Of a stretch of DNA of 64,000 bases, positions 52,301 to 59,329 are shown one piece after another. Location of the stretch: assembly GCF_018873765.1 (NCBI RefSeq), contig NC_057925.1, positions 47,895,010 through 47,959,009 of the forward strand, given 5' to 3'. Both the position numbers and the translations under genes were made by a program. Source of the stretch: Telopea speciosissima (lineage: Eukaryota; Streptophyta; Magnoliopsida; Proteales; Proteaceae). Within the stretch, counting starts at the first letter, position 1; the number at the start of each line of letters is the position of its first letter. The notes beneath the pieces are model-generated. The model was not told the origin of the DNA and did not search any database. It saw only the letters and a list, made by a program, of their open reading frames with translations.

Positions 52301-55300
52301 AGACCAGCAACTAGGACTGAAAGTCTGATCGAGATCTCCATTATATGCCTCCTGTAAAAAAAAAAAAAGGGTGTACCTAGTGCACGAGGCTCCCACTACT
52401 ATGGGGTCCGGGGAGGGTCATAATGTACGCAGCCTTACCCCTCACAGAGAGGCTGTTTCCAGATTTCATGCCTTCTGTCATCCTTCAAAATATCTCCTTA
52501 ATCAGATGGTGGGATAGAGAGAACCAGCAAGCCCAAGATTTGATAGAAATTCCAGAATTTGAGAGCCGCAACTGAATATAATTGGACTCCTTCATATCTT
52601 CTGACAGAGATCTTCATAGACTTCAATAGAAAGTTGAAAGCAGACCCTAGTTTAACTTCATTACATCATGAACTAGGGCAATAGGTTGTAGATAGGCAGC
52701 ATAGGGTGCTACAGCCAGTAATCGAAGATAAATCTTGAAACACCAATCAAACCATTACTTTGTAGAGGATCAACTACTGGTTTATTTGTGCTCTGATACC
52801 ATGTTGCAGTATCAAAACTAATAGGCAGAGGTAAGCTCATATCCCGCTAGCATTGGTCCAGCAATCTCAATTGCGAAGAAGAGAGATTCTGTCTAGGGAG
52901 AAAACAGAATCGTTTACCTCTACAGGCCCCTTTCCACTCATATTTATTTTTGTGTGAAACTGAGAATTACATTACAACTCAAGTTCCCTAATTAGAAAGA
53001 AAGTAGAACTACTTAAGTTACCTAGTTAGAATAGAAAAATAGAATCTAATCTAACTAGAAAAGACAATACAAATCTAACTTAAGGTAACCAGCCACGATA
53101 GGGACACTCCCTCTATCGTGGCACATTCCACACTGTACCCCACGATACATAGCTGTAACATTAACACTAAAATAGAATTAGACTCGAACCATAGTTGTCA
53201 TGGCGTCCTGGCACTGGAGAGGCAAGCATGTCGAGCTTCGCCATGGAGGATGTATAAATATCGCCCGATATGGCCTCCATGGACGCCATACCATGATATG
53301 TGGGCATATCGGTCGATATTAGTGTATAAAACTGGGGTTTTAAAATTTTTTTTTTAAAACCATTTAAAAACTTAAATGCTTTTTCCTTGATTTGTATTGG
53401 TCACATTAACATAAAAAATTAAAACCATTAAAGATTAAACAGTACAATTTACTACTATACCCTAAATCCCTAATTGGAATTGAAATTTGGGGGATTTTAG
53501 AAATCGCAAAGTTTGTCAAGACAGAGGAGAGACTTCGTGAGACGTCTGGAGACTGAAGGAGTCAAGAAGACAAAGAAGTAAGAAGAAGAAGAAGAACTAC
53601 TGAAGCTGCAAGTCTGCAACTCTCGGCAAGTTCGAACCCCTCCGGCAACCTCCAGGTAAGTAATTTTTTATTTTTTATTTATTTGGTTCTTCTTCTTCTT
53701 CTCCAATCTCCCAGTCCTCTGGCGAGTGCGACTCGATCCTTCTTCTTCTTCTTCTTCTTCAATTCTTCTTCTCACTTCTTTGTCTTCTTCACTTCCAGCA
53801 AATCTCTCCGTTAGTTCTTCTTCTTCTCACTTCTTCGTCTTCTTAACTCCTTCAGTTCTTCTTCTTGCCTTGCAATTGCAGGCTTGCACACAGTCACAGA
53901 GACACAGACCTCAGTTTTTTTTTCTTTTTTCTTCTTCTTGCCTTGCAGTTGCAGGCTTGCACATAGTGACAAACCTCTCAGTTTTTTTTTTTCTTTTCTT
54001 TTTTCTTCTTCTTGCCTTGCAGTTGCAGGCTTGCTTACAGTCGCAGACCTCTCAGTTTTTTTTTTTTCCTTTTTTCTTCTTGTTGCCTTGCAGTTGCAGG
54101 CTTGCACACAACCTCTCGGTTTTTTGTTTCTTCTTGCCTTGCAGTTGCAGGCTTCCACATAGACAGAGAAGGTGTTTTTTGTTTTTTCTTCTTCTTGCCC
54201 TGCACAGCCACACATACACAATTACACACACACAGACAGGGAGAGAGTCGAGAGACAGAAGGGGGGGGGGGGGGAGGGATTTATTACAGCCAGTAGTTCT
54301 CTCTGTTTTTTTTTTTTTTTTTTCCTTCACTTGCCTTGCAGTTGCAGGCTTGCACAGTCACACAGAAGGTGTTTTTATTTTTATTTTTTCTTCTTCTTAC
54401 CTTGCACACAGGCACACATACACAGTTACACACACACAGACAGGGAGAGAGTCGAGAGACGGGGGGGGGGGGGGGAGGGATTTATTACAGCCAGTAGTCC
54501 ATCACTCACAGTCACAGTGTCACACACAAAACAGTAGCAAGCACATATTCAACTCCATAATTTCAGTTTTTTTTTCTTCCCTTCAGCGTAATGTTAATCT
54601 GCTAAAAACCAGTACTTTGATTTTGTGCTTACATGCCTATCATTTGATTTTTCAACTTTATTATCAGCAAGACTATATTGCTTTCAATTATTTGATAGGC
54701 TAATCTATGTTTTCATACTTTCATATACACTAATGGATATTACACTTTCATGAATTAAACCATAGTATATTAGTGGTACACTTTCATGTTGATTTTTTAT
54801 GTTATAGGATATATATTATAGCATACTAAATGACATTAAAAATAGAGAAAATAAAAAATAAAACATAGTCGACATGCTAGCCATGGCGGGCGACATGTCG
54901 ATATATCGACGTGACACCCCTCCACCGACTTGGATCACCGTGACGCCGTGACAACTATGACTCGAACTGTATCTACGGCTCCTATGATTAACTAACAGCA
55001 ACAAGATAAAGTTATAGTTAAAATAACCCTAATTAAAAAATGCCTAACTGCATCACTCTTATTCCAAGGGATGTGTTCAGCATCACAAAGCTTCTCCTTG
55101 CACTCACCTTTGTTGCCTTTCAGAAGCCACAGCTTCTGGAACCTACCTTCCCAAAACCACAAAAAGAAGCTTACCCAAACATGTACATAAATGTATGGAC
55201 AAGTGCAATTTTGCTTAATACTTGAAATTTATTTGATATTATACCTTATTTCTAGTCATGGTTTGTGTAAGAATACTACCTGTCTTAATTTTTCTTCTTT

Positions 55301-56831
55301 AGTCATCTTGGTTATCCACTTTGTCTATGTTAAAACTTTAAATTGATTGCTTGATATCCATGGACACCATCACACCAATACTTCAGACATTGTGTATATA
55401 TATTCTCACCTTGGATGCTCAGTGTGATTTGGTTGACTTGGTTCTCATGGAATGTTGGTAAGGTTTTGTTGCTCAGTTTCAACTCAAAATTTCTCAAACT
55501 TAATTACTGTTTTTACTAATATTGTATATGGTTGTAGGCATTGACTTATCTTGATCATAGAGTAATATTCCTTTTACTCTTTGCAACATGCACTACTGAC
55601 AGATACTCAATATTTAACAGGAAGGGATGCTGAGTTTGCGGAAAAGACAAAGTGCATTCATGCAGAGATAGCAATTCTGAAATTGCAGGTGTGTTGTATT
55701 TCGAGAATAGCTCCAGTTCCCATATTCTTTCTTTCTCTTTAGCTGAATCTTTCTCTTCCTAGTAGACTTCCTATTTAGAGAAGGAGGGTCTTATCGGCTC
55801 ACGTGAAGCCCATCTGAACCGACTCAAACCCTAACATGAGCCCTTCCCAACCGACAAATCAGGTGGGTGGAGGGGCAAGGGAGACCATGTCCGGCCAATG
55901 CCTGGAGAATTGTGAAGAAATTGAATTAGAAAAGAATAACCTAGAAGAAAAGAGAAAAAAAGAAAAGAAGAGGGATAGAGGTGCAGACTAAAAACTTTTG
56001 GCATTGAGAGACCTATCCAGATCTTGCCACAGGTTCACCAAATGAATCCTGATCCTAACCTGAAAGCTAATTAGGCCTTAGCAATACTTATCCCATTAGG
56101 GACGAATAGGATGAGGCTGGTTTTCCATTTAACATGCCCAATTGCCATACTTCCTAATCATTGAAAAACCTCTGTAGGTTGTTTATGTGTGGGTGTGTGT
56201 GTGTGTGTGTGTGTGTGTGAGTGGGTGATAAATTACTTGATGATGGTCTCTGCTATCAAACTTGAATTCAATGCATCTGTTTTTTCTTTCGCTGCAGGAA
56301 GAAATTGGGCGATTTCTCCCTGATGACTTTGAAAAGCAAGTCATTGGATCACAGCTTCTTCCTCCAGAAGAACTGATTGAATTGTGCTTGAAGGGTCAAT
56401 CCCCAATGCTTTCCTTGCTGGCTTTTGATGTGTTTGCCTGGACCAATTCCTCTTTCAGAGAGTCCAACAGAAGCCTTCTTGAGGAATGCTGGAGGAGTGC
56501 TGCCAACCAGGATGATTGGGGTAGTATCTATCAAGCATCCATTGATGAAGGCTGGAGCGAAGAAGAGATCCTGCACATCCTGAGAGGAACATGCCTCTTC
56601 CAGGCTTCATATAGATGTTACGGACCTGAAGCAGCAACCTATGAAGGAAGCTTTGATGAGGTCCTGCCACCGACACAAAATGAGCCAGAGTTTCCAGTGA
56701 AGCACGTTGGCTGTTCCGTGGAAGGGATCTTATTGCAGCACAAGGATTTCCCGGAGGCAGGTAAGCTAATGCTAACGGCAGTAATGTTGGGAGCCGATAT
56801 CAAAGTTGAAGATTATTCGCCTATGCAGTGA
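25195..56831 (+). CDS. NUP133: NUP133 nucleoporin, eight exons over 31.6 kb
   Basis: Joined exons: 25195-25361, 33913-34037, 34361-36202, 36649-37367, 38172-38324, 38794-39130, 55621-55688, 56298-56831. Every intron is GT-AG and every junction keeps phase, giving 3945 nt and 1314 residues, close to the length known for plant NUP133. The N-terminal tail contains RPTSGTPAPWTSRLSVLAR. Exons 2-3 (about residues 56-500) are the beta-propeller region (YVGEFPQVV, GGMDKGTSLSWIIC). The rest is the alpha-helical Nup133 C-terminal region, with motifs such as LMDRDNAEVFYSKVS, GGFSYFVFKQLY, LLRLGEEFQDEL, FAWTNSSFRE and LLEECW. NUP133 is a member of the Y-shaped (Nup107-160) outer-ring complex of the nuclear pore. 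Introns 1 and 6 are hugely expanded by transposons, yet no stop or frameshift appears in the exons. Transcript evidence would be needed for the untranslated ends. Confidence 0.92.
25813..26421 (+). repeat. 5' LTR of the gypsy relic (split by a SINE)
   Basis: It aligns to the 3' LTR over GTATTTAGGAGTTAG, AATGGGTYATGTGTTGCTT, TTGAATATTGACTT, TGAAGTAAACYAAA and TCTCAAAATAGCACCA. The SINE at 26121-26281 interrupts it. The 3' LTR lacks that insertion, so the SINE arrived after the retrotransposon. Confidence 0.8.
26121..26281 (+). mobile_element. Au-like tRNA-derived SINE in the gypsy 5' LTR
   Basis: The order of motifs is that of the plant Au SINE family: GGGGCCTTGGTGCAAC (A box), GGTTGCAGGTTCAAGTC (B box), then AGCAGCCTCT, AAGGCTGCGTACATTATGACCC and GGGTACACCC plus a T-run end. 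A target duplication of about 17 bp (GGCTGGTTTCCTTCGAAG at 26103-26120 and its near copy at 26282-26298) flanks it. The family assignment is from memory of the consensus. Confidence 0.8.
26803..27002. mobile_element. Short hAT-type element, CATAGTTRTCAAGGC family
   Basis: This 200-bp element starts CATAGTTATCAAGGCGG and ends AAAACTATG. It is packed with GGCG-type subterminal repeats (AAGGCGTCC repeated). Flanking 8-mers TTTGTAAC (26795-26802) and TTTGGAAC (27003-27010) differ at one base. An 8-bp duplication is typical of hAT transposons. It lies in the gypsy leader region. Confidence 0.75.
27230..31058 (+). pseudogene. Degenerate gypsy pol: RT, RNase H, integrase, chromodomain
   Basis: Order of remnants: a protease-to-RT linker (about 27485-27694); RT with PYSSPVLLVKKDNGSWRM (27830) and the catalytic FFDDILIFS (28130); RNase H with VVECDASGTKISGVLMQD (28560); an integrase zinc-finger tail QCDVCQCHKSKN (29220) and core WADMLIDFI (29310); and a terminal chromodomain with HWKGLSPADSTWEDAEL (30950). 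Multiple frameshifts and stops mean no functional polyprotein. The chromodomain at the C-terminus points to the chromovirus clade. Confidence 0.85.
29985..30672. mobile_element. Probable LTR-like insertion inside gypsy pol
   Basis: The gypsy reading frame is broken between about 29980 (EHRKHRKPR) and about 30675 (RRNLKLSWHF), where the family normally runs continuously. The intervening ~0.69 kb is T-rich, with a TATA-like CTCTATATAATGC and no retroviral coding similarity. It looks like a solo LTR or similar insertion. Ends and target duplication were not resolved. Confidence 0.4.
31343..33140. mobile_element. 1.8-kb hAT-like element in the gypsy 3' LTR
   Basis: Its ends are CAAGGTTTAAAGTATCGATA and its near complement TACTTAATACCTTG. 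The exact 8-mer CTTGGAGG flanks it (31335-31342, 33141-33148), and the 5' LTR gives the uninterrupted site. No transposase is recognisable. The ends are rich in TATCGATA-like words, which also occur in the LHCB2 intron near 60280-60560. An LTR-like segment (31734-32723) is nested within. Confidence 0.75.
31734..32723 (+). repeat. LTR-like segment A (TGTAA...TTACA), nested
   Basis: This ~990-bp segment aligns to 40332-41329 over much of its length: ATTCAGTTGCTGGA, GCTGCAAGGTTCAAGA, ACCCTAATTTCACAATTTCA and TTGGTTCTAGTTGGTCTCC. It has a TATA-like CTATAAATATG (near 32017) and AATAAAG (near 32060), in the order expected for an LTR. Termini TGTAA / TTACA fit LTR ends. No matching 5-bp duplication was found. 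Confidence 0.6.
33913..34037 (+). CDS. NUP133: NUP133 exon 2
   Basis: The acceptor TATCCAG and donor GTTTGA bound 125 nt encoding IPPVKKTERGVDADPIQ through QKNVPG, characteristic of the start of the plant NUP133 propeller. It lies 634 bp downstream of the end of the gypsy relic in intron 1. Intron 2 (34038-34360) carries a (TG)n run near 34086-34106. Confidence 0.88.
34361..36202 (+). CDS. NUP133: NUP133 exon 3 (large propeller exon)
   Basis: This 1842-nt exon encodes residues about 98-711 and covers most of the beta-propeller plus the start of the helical domain. The acceptor is TTGGCAG and the donor GTAAGA follows AAACAGA. The last base A joins GA of exon 4 to give QRDSLQIILEHG. Confidence 0.92.
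36649..37367 (+). CDS. NUP133: NUP133 exon 4
   Basis: The acceptor ATTAACAG and donor GTTAAT bound 719 nt for residues about 712-951 of the helical domain (LMDRDNAEVFYSKVS, VVRNGLWSVASFMLDLL). Codon phase returns to zero at its end. Intron 4 (37368-38171) shows no recognised element. Confidence 0.9.
38172..38324 (+). CDS. NUP133: NUP133 exon 5
   Basis: 153 nt (51 codons) run from DSDEDIQDQKEAILRDLS to DLNDTVLLRKLM, bounded by acceptor ATACAGCAG and donor GTATGT. It is a phase-0 exon on both sides, so skipping it would keep frame. Confidence 0.88.
38794..39130 (+). CDS. NUP133: NUP133 exon 6
   Basis: 337 nt run from HESMGPKGGFSYFVF to LLYLSRIAAMA, bounded by acceptor CTTGTGCAG and donor GTTATT. 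It is followed by the 16.49-kb transposon-filled intron 6. Confidence 0.9.
40166..41640. mobile_element. Foldback element in NUP133 intron 6, hosting LTR-like segment B
   Basis: The left arm CACCTTGATAAGCTTATCAA near 40190 and the right arm TTTGATTAGCTCATCAAAG near 41593 are inverted copies in a ~55-bp terminal repeat. The inner flanks (CAAGTGGGAAAATGATG; TTGTATTTGATTGAATTA) resemble 22230-22790. LTR-like segment B splits it. Confidence 0.55.
40332..41329 (+). repeat. LTR-like segment B (TGTAA...TTACA)
   Basis: This ~998-bp partner of segment A has the same ordered blocks and termini (TGTAAGTCAC...GAATTACA), including a TATA-like TTCTATATAAG near 40615. Both segments have nearly equal length and the same orientation, so they are probably solo LTRs of one family. 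No internal retrotransposon domain lies next to either. Confidence 0.6.
43039..44008. mobile_element. hAT-type element copy in outer copia, TSD GGAACCAT
   Basis: This 970-bp element has ends (C/T)ATAGTTGTCAAGGCGG and CCTTGACAACTATG and GC-rich subterminal arrays of GGCGACC / CGCCTAGGCG, around an AT-rich centre without coding sequence. The exact 8-bp duplication GGAACCAT lies at 43031-43038 and 44009-44016. It is closely related over its whole length to 46428-47422. Confidence 0.88.
44960..45165 (-). repeat. 3' LTR of inner copia
   Basis: 206 bp, bounded by TGTTAG...TAACA; pairs with 51191-51396. On the minus strand the polypurine tract is immediately before it. Confidence 0.9.
45173..50466 (-). 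pseudogene. Inner copia gag-pol, disrupted
   Basis: Reading downward on the minus strand: Gag from 50466 (LDGSNYLKWSQTTY), a stop near 50008, then Gag continues with a CCHC knuckle CEHCHRPYHTKAQC (about 49632) and protease PWIIDSGATDHMTG (about 49345). Next come the integrase finger HCRLGH...CEACVLAKQ and core VHTDVWGP (49000-48700), RT start GCKWVFVVRQKPDGTVDRYK (47565) and RT core with the catalytic YVDD (46100). RNase H carries YTDADWGG, SSAEAEFHAM and CDNKAAI (45650-45400), ending ADVFTKGL. A hAT element splits RT after FAPVAELNT. A frameshift lies near a G-run at 48266. It is not functional as a polyprotein. Confidence 0.88.
46428..47422. mobile_element. hAT-type element copy in inner copia RT, TSD GTGTTCAA
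   Basis: This 995-bp element has ends CATAGTTGTCAAGGC and CCTTGACAATTATG, with an exact 8-bp duplication GTGTTCAA (46420-46427, 47423-47430). Removing it and one TSD rejoins the copia RT reading sequence (FAPVAELNTV), so the insertion boundaries are confirmed by coding continuity. It is closely related to 43039-44008 and has no transposase. Confidence 0.93.
51191..51396 (-). repeat. 5' LTR of inner copia with adjacent PBS
   Basis: 206 bp. The initiator-Met-type primer-binding site is read on the minus strand from 51190 downward (TGGTATCAGAGC). It contains TATATAG-like sequence that could serve as its TATA region. Confidence 0.9.
52356..52462 (-). mobile_element. 5'-truncated Au-like SINE in outer copia leader
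   Basis: The minus-strand copy starts at a T-run on that strand (poly-A here) and shows the complement of GGGTACACCC, then GTACGCAGCCTTACCC and GAGAGGCTGTTTCC. These are the 3' two-thirds of the same family as 26121-26281. The A- and B-box part is missing. Confidence 0.7.
52802..53160 (-). repeat. 5' LTR of outer copia
   Basis: 359 bp, TGTTGCAG...CTGTAACA, directly after the primer-binding site complement. It contains an inverted repeat CCACGATAGGGACACTCCCTC / CTATCGTGG near its end. Its partner LTR is absent from the window, so the exact outer end is uncertain. Confidence 0.6.
53190..54959. mobile_element. 1.77-kb hAT-type element with cargo repeats, TSD ACTCGAAC
   Basis: The ends are CATAGTTGTCATGGCG and CGCCGTGACAACTATG, flanked by the exact 8-mer ACTCGAAC (53182-53189, 54960-54967). 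The subterminal parts carry ATATCG / CGATAT words. The centre differs completely from the ~1-kb copies: it holds a pyrimidine-rich tandem array (53858-54500). No transposase is seen, so it is non-autonomous. It lies in NUP133 intron 6 between the outer copia LTR and exon 7. Confidence 0.9.
53858..54500 (+). repeat. Tandem array of poly-pyrimidine/CAG units
   Basis: At least six units contain CTTGCCTTGCAGTTGCAGGC preceded by a long T/C tract and followed by CACACAGTCACAGACCTC-like sequence, spaced 45-75 bp. A higher-order duplication repeats ACACACACAGACAGGGAGAG plus a poly-G run and TTATTACAGCCAGTAGT at about 54220-54300 and 54430-54500. Each unit looks like a 3' splice site (pyrimidine tract plus CAG). 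The 325-codon open frame across it is a product of low complexity. Confidence 0.85.
55621..55688 (+). CDS. NUP133: NUP133 exon 7 (68-nt micro-exon)
   Basis: This short exon (acceptor TATTTAACAG, donor GTGTGT) restores phase exactly after the long intron 6: A-G-RDAEFAEKTKCIHAEIAI. It matches the position in the NUP133 family where a short helix precedes the LQEEI segment of exon 8. Intron 7 carries a (GT)n run near 56187-56220. Confidence 0.82.
56298..56831 (+). CDS. NUP133: NUP133 exon 8 (C-terminal exon)
   Basis: 534 nt including the TGA stop at 56829-56831. The acceptor is CGCTGCAG. It encodes the family's C-terminus (LIELCLKGQSP, FAWTNSSFRE, EGWSEEEILHILRG, CYGPEA, HKDFPEAGKLMLTAVML). The following ~200 bp presumably hold the 3' untranslated region. 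Confidence 0.92.
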   Translation, partial: EEIGRFLPDDFEKQVIGSQLLPPEELIELCLKGQSPMLSLLAFDVFAWTNSSFRESNRSLLEECWRSAANQDDWGSIYQASIDEGWSEEEILHILRGTCLFQASYRCYGPEAATYEGSFDEVLPPTQNEPEFPVKHVGCSVEGILLQHKDFPEAGKLMLTAVMLGADIKVEDYSPMQ

Positions 56832-58272
56832 TGATGATGTACATCCATTTTTCTTGGTCTTGTAATATTAATGGGTCTTGTGAATTACATTTTCTTTACC
56901 TTAATGTGCATGAAACAGTTCTCTTAAAAAGATGTGGGCAGCATGGGTTGAAAGCGTTCAGATTTTACATGGAGATCATCTTTTTATTAATCACGGGAAG
57001 ACTTATTTCACCAACAAACAGCAATTTTAAATATGAAAAAAAAAATCTTGTTATATCCTAAGTTGGTGAAAAAGAGAGAAATTGCAACCTCACTTTCTCT
57101 TTTTTTTAGGGTAATACAAATTTTTTTTTAATGAGGGGAAATCTGATCATTTCACATGATACAACTACAGTTCATGGCATATACCCAAACTTCTGTCTGT
57201 TAATCAATTTAATGGGGTAAACAGCAGAAGGTATTCTGCCTAATAAAGCGGATACTTCAGGTGTTGCTTGGACAAAATGGAAGATATTGTCAATAAATAA
57301 AAGTAGGGTGATAGAACACTGCTTGGGCCTCTAGAGCCTGAACACACATGCTAGCCAATGGGAGCACGTGCAAAAACATTGATCGGAGCAGGATTTTTGC
57401 ATTTCTATGGGGGTAGGGTGGTATTTTCCATGGGGCAGAGTGGTACTGTGTCTAAATGCAGGAGCCATAGTGGCCACGCGACCTGGTAGCATTCTTTTTC
57501 CCATAGAAGTATGTCTTGTTAAGTAACATCCTTGAAATACTGTCATAGTTAAGGCAGTCAAACCAACTCATACAAGCTCCAAGTGGTTCATTCATCTAAC
57601 CATAGGCTAAAGTTACTTCGGATTCTCCAATATTTTGTTCATTAACCATTCCTGATTCTTTTATTTTCAAGTAAAGATCATTTCCTTCACGAGTACAGTT
57701 GCCTACTCTGCCAAATACAAATACACCGCCATGTGACAAATCACAACATGGAACTTAAAAAGAATTAGGTAGAACCAAAAAATTTGTAAAGCAGATTTTA
57801 CAAAGATTCGAGTAGATTATTATTTTTAAGAAAAAGAGGGACATGGATGCTAACCAAACTTTGCCTTCCTACCATATTATTATCTACATCAGAAAATGTA
57901 GTCCAAGAACCCAATTACATTTTAAGCAAGTTGTCCTTATTGGCATTGGGATGATAAAAATTTTGCATCTCCGCACCGTAGAACATGTAATACAGGTTTG
58001 ATCAATTACACACATTAGGTGTTAAGGGTTAGTTCAAAATTATGTGCAGGTTCTCCAAAAGATTGTAACACTTGAATTGGTTACTCTGCATGGGCAACAG
58101 AGATCAACACAGTGGAGATGTTCTTCCCAAATTAAGGTTTCATAAACCCTAGCTCTCAAAAACTAAAGAGAGAGGAGAGTGCACCATAACTTTCGAGGAT
58201 TCTCAAAATCTAAAATCGTTGGCTATTAGTTGAGTGTGTCTCTCTCCTCCCTAGCTACATACAATATAAAAT
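56832..58272. other. NUP133 3' region and intergenic DNA
   Basis: The first ~200 bp are likely 3' untranslated. The rest is AT-rich without a supportable gene, apart from a MITE at 57308-57507. Confidence 0.45.
57308..57507. mobile_element. MITE, GGTAGCATTCTTTTTCCC family
   Basis: The right end CTGGTAGCATTCTTTTTCCC is the complement of the family's GGGAAAAAGAATGCTACC. The left end is eroded (TGATAGAACACTGC). Inner CACGTGC and GGGTAGGGTGGTA words recur in 58273-58461. Confidence 0.5.
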
Positions 58273-58461
58273 GGGAAAGAGAATGTTACCTAGGCGCGTG
58301 TGGTACGTTGTCCCTGTGCCCAGACACAGGGGTGGGCGGAATGACCACTGCACCCCCAAGAAATTTCACCTTTCCATGGGGCTCAATGGTCATTTCTCCT
58401 GCCCCTATGTCTAGGCATAGGGACAGCACATTGCACGTGCCCAGGTAGCATTCTTTCTCCC
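58273..58461. mobile_element. MULE-type MITE, GGGAAAGAGAATGTTACC family, 9-bp TSD
   Basis: Its ends are GGGAAAGAGAATGTTACCTA and CAGGTAGCATTCTTTCTCCC. The exact 9-bp duplication ATATAAAAT lies at 58264-58272 and 58462-58470. The interior is also inverted (CCCTGTGCCCAGACACAGGGG; GGGGGTGCA). This copy best defines the family and its Mutator-type duplication. Confidence 0.82.
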
Positions 58462-58767
58462 ATATAAAATACCACCTCGTAGTCTCCCATGTTGAATTCG
58501 TCAACCAACTAGTATATCCCAATAGGGTGTTCCTATTAAGGTTGTAGTTGTACAAAGCGAGCCTAACTCATTTATAGTAGCTAGTATCATTTACTCAATA
58601 AATAAAACCAATTAAAAACAAGTGCAACAACAGTTGAAAATAACATCAAACAAGACTATCTTTGTGGGACAAAGAGAGTACATTACAATTTTAATCAGAT
58701 AATAATGGCATTAAAAATGGAACAATTTCAAATTAAGATTGCTACATTCTACGTCCATTTACTCAAA

Positions 58768-58940
58768 GAGTATACCATACAAATTTATTATGTATGGATG
58801 ATGAAATTTCATTGATACAGAGCCAATTCCAATAGACTTATTGAACATTCCCATTGACGTGCATCTAGCAGGAATTGAATCTACGAATTTACCACTTATG
58901 AGTTGAACGCTTTAACCATTCAGCCATGGATGCCTAATTA
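58768..58940 (-). other. Nuclear plastid DNA insertion (NUPT)
   Basis: On the minus strand the segment reads as a plastid trnI-CAU followed by spacer containing GGAATTGGCTCTGTATCAAT and CATCATCCATACATAA, which I recognise as the plastid trnI-CAU to ycf2 spacer. Scattered substitutions and loss of flanking plastid genes show an old, short nuclear insertion. Ends are approximate. Confidence 0.75.
58860..58933 (-). tRNA. Decayed plastid-derived trnI-CAU
   Basis: This 74-nt sequence on the minus strand starts GCATCCATGGCTGAATGG and ends CTGCTAGATGCA, with D-arm, anticodon loop CTCATAA (anticodon CAU) and TTCAATTCC T-arm. The anticodon stem has a mismatch (A opposite G) and a wobble pair, so it is probably a pseudo-tRNA. 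In plastids the CAU anticodon is modified to read isoleucine AUA; that would not apply in the nucleus. Confidence 0.75.
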
Positions 58941-59329
58941 TTAAGAGTTAGGACCAGATCGGATTGGCTAGAAGTTCAGGTGTGGCTCGTTTGATTTGAG
59001 CCGACAAAGGGTTTGATGTCCTTTATTTATCATTAAAATTTCACATCAAGAATTAAATACTTAAAACAGGTAAAAAAAAGTGTCAAATTAGGATCAGAAC
59101 CGCCGGAAATCAACTCATTCTGGATTCGGTTTCACATTCCAGAGTGACAGGATCAGGTCCGAACCAATTAATGTCCGAAGTGGCAGTAAGACGGGTAAGG
59201 ATGAGATTATAAGTAAGTGTGGGTCCCAATACGAGATCTTCCGGTGCAACGTGGCAGAACGGTGGCCTGTAGTCTTGTTGATCTCACCGCAACAGTATTG
59301 ATATCCTTCGAATCCTGATTCGAGAGGTT

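Larger units (their letters stand above)
41690..53160 (-). mobile_element. Truncated Ty1/copia relic (outer) in NUP133 intron 6
   Basis: It lies antisense to NUP133. The 5' LTR (52802-53160, TGTTGCAG...CTGTAACA) is preceded on the minus strand by a primer-binding site of the initiator-Met type (complement of CTCTGATACCA at 52791-52801). Gag, protease, integrase and the start of RT follow. The element stops inside RT at about 41690, so the rest of RT, RNase H and the 3' LTR are lost. It is interrupted by the inner copia (44960-51396), a hAT element (43039-44008) and a SINE (52356-52462). The LTR could instead extend beyond 53160 to AGCAACA near 55000, which would place the 53190 hAT element inside it. 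Confidence 0.75.

Noticed and set aside
53726..54703. A 325-codon open frame (Ser/Leu/Phe-rich)
   Set aside because: It is the translation of a poly-pyrimidine tandem array inside a hAT element. It shows no domain and only low-complexity repeats. The opposite strand frames are equally low complexity.
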